Shown: positions 46,650-58,079 of the stretch, one piece after another
Layout: each line of letters begins with the position of its first letter
How positions within the stretch are numbered: the first letter of the stretch is position 1
Assembly (NCBI RefSeq): GCF_041146395.1
Contig: NC_090989.1
Span: forward strand, 45,224,501-45,288,500
Direction: 5' to 3'
DNA length: 64,000 bases
Source of the DNA: Eulemur rufifrons
Taxonomy: Eukaryota; Chordata; Mammalia; Primates; Lemuridae
Made by a program: the position numbers and the translations under genes
The notes under the pieces: generated by a model
Databases searched by the model: none
What the model was told of the DNA's origin: nothing
The model's input: only the letters and a program-made list of their open reading frames with translations

Positions 46650-48425
46650 AAGAGAATGTATAAAATATAATAAGAAATGTTAATAAAATCACTAATTTAG
46701 AAAGGTATCATGTATACAATCATTAGCTACATTTTAGCACAAGTTCTCTAGCAGATGGCTAGCACATTTGACCACAGACTTGGAATCCTAAAATTAGATA
46801 TCATCCAGTGACAAAAGCATTATTGTTTTATCCCTGTATTTGAATGCAATAGTGTAGAAGAGGCACATGGGCATTTACTTAGGCATTTTTCCCTTGTTCA
46901 GTTGCAGTATTTATTGGTGCCCTCAAATATATTTTTCATAACAGGGCATAGCTAGTTAGGTCTTCTATAATGTCAGCTCAATTAATGTTTTTTAAAATGA
47001 AATCTACTGTGTAGGCCCTTATTGTTCCCACCTGGAAATGGGTAGCTTGGCCTGAGTATCTTGGCACAAATGCTATATTTTTTTACAAAAATCAGACTCA
47101 TCTCCAATTCAACTTGAAACATTCCCTATGTCGCTGCCATTGCCAAAGACATTTCATCAAAGTCTACATTCCATCAGATTTCCAAGTAAGGCGGGAGAGA
47201 ATTCTCATGTTAGGTGGTCCCAGTAATTTCAAGTCTGGAAAAATTTCAGATTTTTTTTTATTTAGATCAATAATCTTATTAAAATACTGTCAGTATATAA
47301 AATATCCATCCTTATAAGTTCTATTGGCTACTTTGACCATCAACATACAGCTTTTATCCAGAACTTCTTAATTTATAGTAGAGGATTGATTCTGTAAATC
47401 TCTTTTATCTTATATAGGATTGATTCTATAATTTTCATTCTCTCAACTAATTAGTCTTCGATGTAGAAGCCATATATTGCTTTACATTTACATGGTACTT
47501 AAGACAGTGCACAGCACGCAGTAGGTACTCAGTAAATAATTAGAAACTAAGAAGTCTACAGAAACCAGTGAAGTGGCCAAAAGAGATACTTCCTTAACTA
47601 CTTGAGAAAAAGATGTAAAAATAAAATATTGCCATCTTTCTTAAAGCATATTTTGTTACTTTCTCCCAAAGAGAGTCATTTCCTAAATTAATCCTTAAAG
47701 ATTTCTGATTTTAAGTGAATGCTAATAAAATAATTTACATTGAAATGAACAAAGGGGTCAAAATATTAAAAGCTACTTATTATTGCTCATGTGAAATAAG
47801 TTTCCCATAAATCTTTATAATGTAATTATAACAGACTTAACAATATGCTACCTGCTATTTACGGCACCCAAATAAGCCCCCTGAATTTGGTGAAATGAAG
47901 AAGAAAATTTTCAAGAAAAGAGCACAGTGAAAGATTGACAGTGTAGTAAATACGTATATATTCTTTCAGAGGGACTTACAAGTGAGGAAGTAACAAAAGA
48001 ATTGAGTCAAGAGACTCTTTGTAAAAATGGAAAAAAAATGTCACTAGGGGAGGGAGACTGGAGATGGTGACTTGGAGCAGGGTCATGGGAAATTTTATGA
48101 GCCCCCTCCCTACCCCATCTTCATGCCTGTTTGGCACAAAATTACAGCGTGGGGGGCCACTGTAGTCCTATTATGTATCTAGTGACTTCGTAATTAACTG
48201 AAGTTCAAAAGTCTTTATTAATAATATTATTTTTCCTCTGTACTTGGAAATCAGCAAGGAGAGAACTTACTGTTCTCCTCACAGGAAGTACTGGTATGTA
48301 TTCTGGCACAAATCTCTAAAAGTCTGCAAAAAAAAAAAAAAAGAAAAATGACATGCCAGTAACTTTAGGTGATATGAGGGTTTTATCAGTAATGGGAATC
48401 ATATGAAAGATGGGCTGCTGCGAAT
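46650..48425. other. Non-coding stretch with a small L2/MIR tail
   Basis: 'cagtgcacagcacgcagtag' and 'gtactcagtaaataa' at about 47505-47545 look like an L2/MIR-type 3' end. Otherwise nothing recognised. Confidence 0.45.
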
Positions 48426-48429
48426 ACGA

Positions 48430-48471
48430 ACACCAACTCCACGGCTGACGACACCAACTCCACGGCTGACG
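48430..48471. repeat. Perfect 21-bp tandem duplication
   Basis: Two identical 21-bp units (48430-48450 and 48451-48471), each starting 'acaccaactccacggctgac'. The unit contains CpG and is GC-richer than its surroundings. No variation between copies, so the duplication is recent. Confidence 0.93.
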
Positions 48472-48479
48472 TGTTTTTG

Positions 48480-50765
48480 TGTGTCCAAATAAATATCTCA
48501 AATGCTTTCCAAAGGAATGAAAATGAAAAGGCAAGTAAAAGACTTCAATTGTAATACATAAGATCCAGATGAAGAGCATGGGATTCCTATGTATTCATGA
48601 AACCATTTACCCAGAAGTCTCCCAGTGTCATGGAGCTGTACAAAAGGAATTTTTGCACAAAGTTCACAGGCATGTTTCTAAACAAGCTTTCGTTGAAACA
48701 TGGGCATTGTTAACTCATGGCCTAAATGTCAGAGAATAAATAGTTCAAGAGTCGAACATCAGGATTTTGAAGGAGAAGATCTATGTTGACTCTTCCCAAG
48801 AACCTACTGTTCAGGATCCTCTGGGTAATTACATTAACTTTTTAAAACATACAAAATTACAAACAATAGACACATTTTGTTTTTAAAAATCTTTACACTA
48901 ATTAAATGGCAAGAGTAGACATTTGTATTCTTACCCATCCATGCTCTTCACCCTGCTCCACAACACAGCAGTTCTAAGATTTCTTTCATGTTATACCCAA
49001 GTCACTAAGGAAAACCAGAGGACAAGACTCAGAGAAAGACTGTCTTTGCCAAAAATGTCTTGCTTCCAGTCCCTAAATTTCTACCAAAGTGGTGACACAG
49101 TACATACTGCCTTTAAATGTTTTCAGCGTATTGGAATCTGATGGTGAGACTTAGATAATTGCATGAGTTTCAGATGGTTTGGCTCATGTTTCTTCCCTTG
49201 AAGTCAGGGAGTTTAGGTGAAACTACTATTAGATCATAATGAAGTAATGGAAATTTTGGGAGAAACTATACATCTTTTTGAGGCCTGGTGATTTTTTTAG
49301 TGTTTTATAATTTCCAGGTTCAATGGAGTTTTCCAGCAGAATCTACTGTATCTACAAACCAAGACATCTACAAACCAATAAAAATCTCTGATACTAATAA
49401 TTATCCCAACAATAATAATAGAGAATTTTATAAACGTACACACACATACATATATACCTATGCACATGAGTGCACACACATGCATCTTTGAAAAACTAAA
49501 AGAAAGGAATAGGAAACTGTGCTATTTAAAAATATCATTTTATTTGACTTTGAATGCCCCCATGGCCAGAGGGAAATATGCTCAGAAGTTGTTTTCAGGA
49601 GAAAGAACAGCAATGCTTCTGAGGCGTTAGAGCCTTCATGGCCTGGTTCCCTTACAGCCCTGACTCCCAGAATTTGGTTATGACCAACCACCTGTCCTGA
49701 TAAGAAAGAGTCATTCTTGACATCAGTCTGCAGGAGGCAGATGTTAGGGACTTTGGAAGCACTGGGTCTGGTAGTTTCAAATGAAGCTGAGAACTAAGCA
49801 GCTGTCTAAATTTCCAGTAATTTTGTCTAGAAACTTCATTAGGCAAACAGAACAGGAAGACATATATTTTTCTCTATGTTGAAGTAGTAACCAGTCTATG
49901 TAAATTGAACATTTTGCAGTTACAGTTTTGCCACTGGATGATATCCTCGCATTTTTGATAAGGCAAAATGAAGTTTGAATTACAGTTTATTCCCTCCCTA
50001 TTCTGGCCAGAAAGTGGCACATGATGAAATAATGTGGTCAAATACAAGCACATACACACAAGCACATAAGCACATTGTACACACTCAAACAAGTAGTGAC
50101 TGAACTTAAGTACAGAGATAGATTGGCTTCCTAAATTGATTTTGCAGTTGATTTTTTTCCCACAATTATTAGTTGTTTTGCTGTAAGTAGGAAAGTGTAC
50201 TCATGGAGAGACATGAGTTCTGCTTTCCTTCAGGGCTCCTGTGAACAAAACAGAACATCACAAAGCTGGAACCAGGTAGTACATTAGCCTACATTCAGTA
50301 AAGCAGAAAAAAAGCTGTAGTTTATGTTTCCTCTTGCAATAATAATAATAAAAGAAACTAGCTTTTCTGTTTTTCCTTGGAATTGAGCCCTGTTGACCTT
50401 AAAGATTTCACCTTTTCCCGTATTGAACACTCCAGTAGGTAAGAATCGCTGGTGATTAGCCAGCTGTAGAAGTAGGCAGCCCTCCTGAAACTCACTTTTC
50501 TTCTCTTTTTGACCATGGCTGAAGTAGCTCCTTTTCAGTCCAACAGGGAGCATTCTCTGAATCAGGACTGCTGTCATAAGCAGTTGCAAGTGTGAAATCC
50601 CAACAAATGTCAAACAAGTTGTCAATTTTATTTCCTTAGCATCTTGTGTCTCTCCTAGGAGAGTGAGGGTTGGTTTAAGGAAGAGGGTGTATGGGAAAAT
50701 TTGGCAAAGTGTTTGTACGTGTTGGCAAGGCATAAAGAAAGGCAAAGTTGGCGAGAGACAGAATT
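48480..50765. other. Non-coding stretch, nothing certain
   Basis: No nameable repeat. A minus-strand open frame of 153 codons (50284-50745) matches no family I know and is about what chance allows. A CA-rich patch lies at 49436-49482. Confidence 0.45.
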
Positions 50766-50769
50766 ATAA

Positions 50770-51000
50770 TTACTACCATGCTTGCAGTGCCTAGTGTATG
50801 CCAGGCACTTATAAACATAATTTCATTTATTCTTTTACCACTCCAAAGACCAAGCATTGTTATCTTCAGTTTACATATGAGAAGCTGATGTTCATAGATG
50901 TGCAATAAATTTCACTCCAGTTAGTGGTTGAGCTAGGATACAAATCCAGCTCTTTCCAATTCCAAAGTCCACACCAATCCTTCCCTTAGTCATCCCAGAC
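50770..51000 (+). mobile_element. MIR SINE
   Basis: 'cagtgcctagtgtatgccag', 'cttataaacataatttcatt', 'gttatcttcagtttacatat' and 'gagctaggatacaaatccag' follow MIR order. Confidence 0.8.
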
Positions 51001-51004
51001 AACA

Positions 51005-52102
51005 CATTTTCATTTACAGTTCTGATTGCTTGAATATCTTGCCAATGGTACATGTGTAAAAGCACAAGCAAGTTTCAACAATCAAATATAATGGTAAATG
51101 AACTAGAATAATCAGTCATATATGCTTTGAGTAATACTGCATTCAGGATTATGCTGACGAGATGCCCTCTTATTTGAAGTGCTATAGTAAGACTGTCTTG
51201 CCAAGTGTTCCAAATTCAATAGGAACACTTTTGTGAATTTCAATAAATATTCCCTTTATGCAAAGAAGCAGCACAAAAATATTTTTTCATGGATCACTAA
51301 AAACAACATTCTGGTATAAGAGAGCTTTTAGATTTCATAAGTTGGATTTGTTGTCACTGGTTTATAATCATGAATAAATTACCAACCAACAATAAGTGTA
51401 CTGGTTCCAACAATTTATTAGCATCAAATGATATCACCTGCATTAAAACTACTAGAGAAATAACAGACTTCCTTTAAACAGATACTTGGACAACTGGTTG
51501 GTACATTTCCAAATTTGAGTTTTTGGGGAAAAAACTTGTTCTGCTTTTATTTCTGCAAGCAATTCTTTTTCTATGAATAGCTTTGAATACAGGCCTCCTG
51601 AAATTCAGAGAATTATACTTTTTACAAAAGTAGAATACCAAGATGAAATGCCTAACTTTATACACTTCCAAATTTGTCCTGAGGAAGTTATAAGAAAGGA
51701 GAAGAAACTGGTTGTATCCATAGGGATTCTTTCATAATAGTGTTTGGATAAAGATGAATATGGTATTCTATTTAGCAGGTAAAAATTGTGAGTTGGACTG
51801 ACCTTTAATTTGGAATAACTATATAAATAACAAATCAAAAAATAAAACTATGATTTTATTTACTATACTGTCTCCATTTTGGTTTCATGCATTCATTTAT
51901 TTATTGATGTTTACTAATAAACATTATCAACAAATGACAATTTCCAAGGATAGAGCAAAAGGTTTTTTTTTTTTTATTATTTTGTTTTGTCACTTTTGTG
52001 ATGTTTATTCTAAGGAGAGACATCTACCATATGTAGAACACTTAGGAAGAATATGTAGCATCCTATTAGGGGAATACCTAAGTTTTTACCCATTCTGGTT
52101 AT
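51005..52102. other. Non-coding stretch, nothing recognised
   Basis: AT-rich; no gene or named repeat. Contains a T-run at 51962-51976. Confidence 0.45.
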
Positions 52103-52112
52103 AAGAATCTAC

Positions 52113-52233
52113 CCTCACAATGTACACTATTTGGGTGATGGGTACACTAAAAGCCCAGACTTCACCACTATATGATCTATATTATACATGTAATGGAATT
52201 CAACTTTTAGCCCCGAAATCTAAATTAAAAAAA
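52113..52233 (+). mobile_element. Very short L1 3' end insertion
   Basis: Only about 121 bp of an early-primate-type L1 3' UTR: 'atgtacactatttgggtgat', 'aaaagcccagacttcaccac', 'tagccccgaaatctaaatta' and an A-tail. It is flanked by a perfect 10-bp duplication 'aagaatctac' at 52103-52112 and 52234-52243, which proves a complete, extremely 5'-truncated insertion. Confidence 0.9.
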
Positions 52234-52549
52234 AAGAATCTACTTTCTCCATTTTCTATGGGTTCATCAATTGCCACCTAATAAATATTGAGAAAGTATT
52301 CATACAATTAAAGTATATATAAAGCAAAAAGTGAAAGTGTCTTGTGATTTTTTATCCTACTTTGACGATTTTCATTAGGTGTATATTATTCAGGATTTTT
52401 CTATGCTTATAAACACACACATATTTATATAGGTTTTACAAAAATGGCATCATATGATATATTTTCCTGCTTTGTTTCTGTCACTATACCATGGTCCTCT
52501 CCTTTGTCAATGTATTTAAATCTCCTTTTTAAAAAAATTCATTTATTTT

Positions 52550-52678
52550 GTTACTTATTAATTAATTAATTAAATTTAATTATGGTTTAATTCAATATAT
52601 TATTCATTCATTGCTTATCTAATTAATTTTAGATTTAATTTAATTAAAATATTTTAATTGATTTTTTTAATTTATAAA
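52550..52678. repeat. AT-rich TTAA/ATTA low-complexity tract
   Basis: Almost pure A/T with many ATTAATTAATTA-type units, next to the L1 tail. Confidence 0.85.
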
Positions 52679-52692
52679 TTTTTTTTTTTTTT

Positions 52693-52922
52693 AAGATTCA
52701 TTTCTTTTTTATTTATTTTTTTTTGTGGGTTTTTTCTTTTTATCTTTTTTTTTTTTTTTATTTAATTTTACAGAATCAAAGAGTCTAACAGTATATCTTG
52801 TTAGATACAGTATGTCCTCATAGTGTATACATTATTTCTTGTACAATGATATGAAATAATATGGGAAATATTCATGATAAATTATTAAGTGAACAGTGCA
52901 AGTTAAAAACAATAGTTTCATA
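52693..52922 (-). other. Non-L1 sequence inside the L1 tail
   Basis: About 160 bp (52760-52922) plus about 50 bp (52693-52744), separated and bounded by A-runs on the element strand. 'aaattaaataaaaaa' just before the long A-run resembles a poly(A) signal region. It does not match the L1 3' UTR seen in the sibling copies. It may be transduced from the parent locus. Confidence 0.55.
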
Positions 52923-53090
52923 TTTTTTTCCCCACCCCCCCTTTCCCGAGTCAGCACCTTCAAGTGTTACCACTCCCCAAATGGTGCTCAATGCACTCAT
53001 TGTGTAGGCATACCCCCATCCCCTCCCCCACCCCCCACCTCAGTCTGATGTCCAATTGGTGTCGTTTCCAGATTTGTATTTAGGTGATGA

Positions 53091-54943
53091 TCAAGGAAAC
53101 CAATTTTCTGGTGAGTACATGTGATGCTTGTTTTTCCATTCTTGGGATACTTCACTTAATATAATGGGTTCCAACTCTCTCCAGGAGAACCATAGAGATG
53201 TTGTATCTTCATCATTCCTTATAGCTGAGTAGTATTCCATGGTATACATATACCACAGTTTACTAATCCAATCATGTATTGATGGGCATTTGGGTTGTTT
53301 CCACATCTTTGCTATTGTGAATTGTGCTGCTATAAACATTTGGGTACACGTGCCTTTGTTACAGAATGACCTTTTTTCCTTTGGGTATATGCCCAGTAAT
53401 GGGATTGCTGGGTCAAATGGCAGGTCTACTTGAAACCTCCATAATGCTTTCCACAGAGGTTGCACTAGTTTGCAGTCCCACCAGCAGTGTATTAGTGTTC
53501 CTGTCTCTCCACACCCATGCCAACATGTGTTGTTTTGGGTTTTTTTGATAAAGGCCATTCTCACTGGGGTTAAGTGATATTTCATTGTGGTTTTGATTTG
53601 CATTTCCCTGATGATTAGAGATGTTGAACACTTTTTCATATGTTTGTTAGCCATTTTTATATCTTCTTTTGAAAAATTTCTATTCATGTCCTTTGCCCAC
53701 TTTTTGATAGGGTTGCTTGATTTTTTCTTGCTGATTTTCCTGAGTTCTAAATAGATTCTTGTTATCAGTCCTTTATCTGATGTGTAGTATGCAAAAATTT
53801 TTTCCCATTCTGTAGGTGGTCTGTTTATTCTCTGGACTGTTTCTTTGGCTGTGCAGAAGCTTTTTGATTTAATCATGTCCCATTCATTTATTTTTGTTGC
53901 TGCTGTGATTGCCTTGGGGGTCTTCTTCATAAATTCTTTGCCTAGGCCAATGTCTGTAAGAGTCTTGCCTACATTTTCTTCTAGAATTCTGATTGTATCA
54001 CGCCTAAGGTTTAAGTCTGTTATCCACCGTGATTTGATTTTTGTGAGAGGTGAAAGCTGTGGGTCCTGTTTCAGTCTTCTACAAGTGGCTAACCAATTCT
54101 CCCAGCACCATTTGTTGAATAGGGATTCTTGTCCCCAGAGTATATTCTTTCCCGCTTTGTCGAAAATTAGGTGACTATATGAGGATGGTTCTATATTTGG
54201 ATTTTCTGTTGTGTTCCACTGGTCTGTGTCCCTGCACTTGTGCCAATACCAGGCTGTTTTAAGAACCACGGCCTTGTAGTATAGTTTGAGGTCTGGCAAA
54301 TTAATACCTCCCATTTTGTTTTTGTTGCTTAAAATTGCTTTTGCTATACGGGGTCTTCTTTGATTCCATACAAAGTGTATAATTATTTTCTCTATGTCTG
54401 TAAAGAATGATGTTGGTAATTTAATAGGGATTGCATTGAATCTGTAGATCACTTTGAGTAGTATAGACATTTTAACAATGTTGATTCTTCCGATCCACGA
54501 GCATGGTATATTTTTCCATCTATTTGCAAGTTCTGCTATTTCTTTTCTCAGTGTTTCATAGTTTTCCTTATAGAGGTCCTTTACCTCTTTAGTTAGATAT
54601 ATACCTAGATATTTTATTTTCTTTGTTGCTATTTTGAAGGGTATTGAGTCTTTAATTTGGTTTTCCGATTGACTGTTATTGGCATATATAAATGCCTCTG
54701 ATTTGTGTATATTAATTTTGTAGCCTGAGACTTTGCTGTATTCGTTAATCAATTCCAGGAGTCTCTTGGTTGAATCCTGGGGGTTTTCCAGATATAACAT
54801 CATATCATCAGCAAAAAGTGAGAGTTTGATCTCTTCCTTCCCTATTTGGACTCCCTTGATTCTGCTCTCTTGCCTGATAGCTCTCACAAGGACTTCCAAT
54901 ACTATGTTGAAAAGTAATGGAGACAATGGGCAGCCCTGTCTGG
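53091..54943 (-). pseudogene. L1 ORF2p C-terminal half, open frame
   Basis: About 615 uninterrupted codons, from '[20 protein letters not shown]' to the C-terminus '[11 protein letters not shown]'. The reverse-transcriptase catalytic motif is '[15 protein letters not shown]', with FADD about 660 residues further into intact human ORF2p, so the remaining length is normal. The C-terminal zinc-knuckle-like motif C-x3-C-x7-H-x4-C is intact ('[18 protein letters not shown]'). The endonuclease and the first half of the reverse transcriptase are missing and there is no proper start codon (the first in-frame Met-like codon is TTG), so it is not functional. The absence of any stop or frameshift shows a recent insertion. 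Confidence 0.9.
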
Positions 54944-54954
54944 TTTTTATAAAC

Positions 54955-55985
54955 TTTTCTTAGTGTTGGGCACCAGGGCTGTGATTTTTTTCCTGCATTT
55001 GGTCAGCAATGCCAAGATACATGGTAGTATCAGCAGACAACTCTGTGTTGACATATGGGTCCTTTTCCTTTTCATCACATTTCATGATCAGGTTTAAATT
55101 GATTCCATGAATGCTGCAGGATTCCATACTTTAGGATAGTTGAGAAAAAGTCTTTGGAAACCCAAGGTTTTTACTACCAATAGTGATCGCCTGATCATTA
55201 GGGAGCTTATAGTTCTTCTTGGGGGAGGAGGAAGTAGTCATTTTATGCTCAAAGTCCACAGCAATCTAGCACAGCATCTTCTTGCCATTACGCTCATTTT
55301 CCCTCTCAGCTGTGGTAGTAAAGCTATAATTATTCTCTGATTGAGATAGTCTGTGAAGTCACAGCTATCTAAATCCTGGCATAGGATGGCATGCAGCATG
55401 GCATAACCACAGATATGGGCACTGTGTCAGTGATGCTATTACCAGAGTCCAGAACAATACAGTGGTATAATAGAAGGTATCCAGGGATGGTGCTATGCCT
55501 ATAGCAATGCACATAGAGGTTCCTTTGAAGGTCTCTGCCAGAACCAATGGCATCTCCATTTCACTGGCCATGAAGTTTAGGATAGCCTCAGTAAGGCCCA
55601 CTGGAGAAGGTGGATCCAGGTTTTCTCTATGCTAACCTCGTTTGTGATGATGTCATCAGTGTGGTATGTCAGGGTAAGGATTCACCTCTTGCTTTTAGCA
55701 TTATCACCCACAATGCTGCCCTTTAGCCTCATGCTTTCCATGGTATCTTGGACATCAACGGAAGAGGAAAAGATGGTTCCTGCAAGTATATTTTGGTGAC
55801 CACGAGCTGACAGACTTATACCCGAAGATCCTGACAGTAAAATGTTCCAGTTGAAAGGGACATCTCTGATGTCAAGAGAAGCTCACATCCAGGGGCAGAG
55901 GGGGTTCATATCCAGAAAAATTGTGCTTGCCAGTGTCAGAGCCATTTTTAAATCTCTGCTAAGTGCAAAGATTTCTTTCTCTACC
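54955..55985 (-). pseudogene. Decayed actin processed pseudogene
   Basis: Intronless minus-strand match to actin mRNA from near the start codon to about codon 328 of 375. Clear blocks: 'aatggctctgacactggcaa' (NGSGMCK region), 'gtgggtgataatgctaaaag' (VGDEAQSK), 'acatcatcacaaacgag' (GIVTNWD region), 'GLTEAILN' and 'ETFKGTSMCIAI' (actin LLTEAPLN, ETFNTPAMYVAI), 'acagtgcccatatc' (TVPIY), 'gaatcctgcagcattcatgg' (ESCGIHE) and 'ggcattgctgaccaaatgca' (GIADRMQ). Many frameshifts and stops. The last ~47 codons and the 3' UTR are absent, and the young L1 abuts that end. Which actin paralogue it came from cannot be told. A retrocopy made by L1 machinery; not functional. Confidence 0.9.
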
Positions 55986-55989
55986 TGAC

Positions 55990-56990
55990 TTATCTGCAAT
56001 GATTACTGCATTGGGCAAGGAAAACCTGTGCAGAGAGCACGTGAGACTGTGAGAATCTCAGATTAAACCTGAACCACTGTAATTTTGAAATATTATAAGA
56101 AAACACTGAGTTGTTGCATTAAAAATTATTGTTGTAAATAATCAGTGTCATATACTTTAGAGCTAACAGGTTCTTATGTATCTGTTGTGTCTACAGTCCT
56201 CAAGTTATATTATAACTTGAACACATGGTGAATGTCTAAAATGTTTATTAATTTACTGATAAATGAATCTTTATCATAGTGAATAATCATTTTATACATT
56301 AGTTGGCTACCTAAATATATCATTAAACAATGTTTCTTTCCAAATTATTATTAAAAACATGTTGGTTAAAAATGAGAATTATTGTACAGAAGAATTCTCA
56401 AACCACTCATGCTTTAGTGTTTGATGAGTTTTAAATAATTAATGACAAAAGTATTTGATTCTGACAAGTATTTTGGTATTAAGCAATGAACACAAGCATC
56501 AGCATATGTGGACTTTAGAAATCTGCCAAATAGCAAAAGTCTTTGAAACAAATTAGATGTTTTTTATTGTTTATTTTTTTCTGCTTTAAATGGCAAATAA
56601 TCACAATTAACACAATTAAGGAATACCCTTTCATTGTAAGCTATAAACAAGATGTAACTGCTGAAAAAATGATTGTATACATAGGTGTGCCTTTATTTTT
56701 TGAGGCTATAATCCAGTCATGAAAATATGCCCCGGTCCATGTTCCCAGAGTCTAAAGAAATCAGAGAACCAGATCTAAAGGAAATTCAATACATTGCATA
56801 TCTCCTTGTTACTTTCTTTTTGTTTAAATTTCTTAGATATTTGTGTTTAAAGGAGAACTCCCAGTCCATTTGTTAAGGGCAAAAGCTTATATTTTCTTAG
56901 GCCAGTGAAAGAGAAGTACAAGAGAAAAATGAAAGGAGGAAGTGGGTGTAAAAGAAATCAGAAAATATGCTCAGATTTGTTACAAGTAAT
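55990..56990. other. Non-coding stretch, nothing recognised
   Basis: AT-rich; no gene or nameable repeat. Confidence 0.45.
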
Positions 56991-56999
56991 CGAATTCTC

Positions 57000-57665
57000 A
57001 CGTTTACATCTGTGACTTTGTAGGTCATCACCATCTCTTCCCTACTCTGCCATAGTTTAACTGCTTTCCCTGTGTTTTCATTCCACAATGCCAAGATGAT
57101 ATTTTTAAAAGGTAAATCAGATTATATTTCTCACCCTTTACGTCCCTCTAGTGGCTTCCTCTTGTCCAGAGAACAAAAACCCAATCAATGCCATAACGTA
57201 CAAGACCTGCTACCATAGTCCTGTCCCTGCCTAGCTGTTCTACCTCTTCCAGTGCCATGGGGCATGGTAGGGGCATGACAATTATTCCAGCTGCAGGGTC
57301 TCCTGACCTGCCAGAGGACAAGCCCAGTTTTTCTGCCATAAAAATTTATAGTTGCTGCTCCCTCTGCCAAAACAACTCTATCACTAGGTCTTTGCATGGC
57401 TGGTTTCTAGGCTTTCAGGTCTTAGTTGAAATGCCACATCCACAGAACTTTCTTGATTACATAAGTCAATGCATCGCTTGTTCCATACCTCTCTATGTCT
57501 TGACCCAACTTTATATTTTTCATAGTAATCATCACTTTCTAAAAGTATCTTGTTCATATATTTCTTTTCTCCCACTCTTCTTCCCACTAAAATGTAAATT
57601 TCTATCAGGGCAAAAGCTTGAGTAACGCCAGTCACATAGTAGGTGCCTAAAAATATCGACTAAAG
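57000..57665 (+). mobile_element. L2 LINE 3' region, plus strand
   Basis: Good ordered match to L2: 'tccctctagtggcttcctct', 'acctgctaccatagtcctgt', 'tcaggtcttagttgaaatgc', 'cttcccactaaaatgtaaat', 'ttctatcagggcaaaagctt' and 'gtcacatagtaggtgcctaa'. No coding left. Confidence 0.82.
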
Positions 57666-58079
57666 ACATGAATCATGAATAATTCTGGAGACTAAAAGGC
57701 TGCCACAGTGTTCACATTTAGATCTCTGAATTAGATGTCTGAAAGTAATATCGTCTTGTCTTCTGTTCTGATGGTTTTAAAGTATTTAAAGGATATGAAT
57801 ACCTTCTGATTTGTTTAATTATGTTTATAATCATATCTTCAAAGAGCAGTGTATTGGAATAAAATCCATAGTTGATCAATCAGATACTAAATCACATGTG
57901 TCTGCAAGGACTATACTTTCAGGGAATCTGCAAAGGTACCTTGTGGAAAAGTGACTAGGAATCACTTAAATTTACCTTTAAATTTACACAGATCTAATAT
58001 GGTTCACTGCTTTAAAGCCTGATATTGCTTTAGCGTTATATGTGTTCATTTCAGAGGGGTAAAGAAAATAAAAATGTAA

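Larger units (their letters stand above)
52679..54945 (-). mobile_element. Young 5'-truncated L1 with composite 3' tail
   Basis: Minus-strand L1 starting within ORF2 at 'ccagacagggctgcccattg' (54945-54926). It runs through an open ORF2 frame to the stop at 53091-53093 and into a 3' UTR (about 52930-53090). The 3' UTR stops after its first G-rich unit, earlier than in the 13.5-kb copy. Then come a 7-base A-run (52923-52929), about 160 bp of other sequence, an A-run of about 15 (52745-52759), about 50 bp more, and a terminal A-run (52679-52692). The flanks 'tttataaattttt' (52671-52683) and 'tttataaactttt' (54946-54958) agree at 12 of 13 positions, a probable target-site duplication. Confidence 0.85.

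Noticed and set aside
50284..50745. 153-codon minus-strand open frame, the longest outside known repeats
   Set aside because: No recognisable motif, no homologue known to me and no exon signals. A length like this is about what chance gives once or less in 64 kb of six frames. Would need conservation or transcript data.
53239..54174. Several plus-strand frames of 60-109 codons
   Set aside because: Antisense shadows of the open L1 ORF2.
54930..55985. Actin-L1 chimeric retrogene made in one template-switch event
   Set aside because: Orientation fits, but the actin part is full of frameshifts while the L1 frame is intact, so the two parts differ greatly in age.
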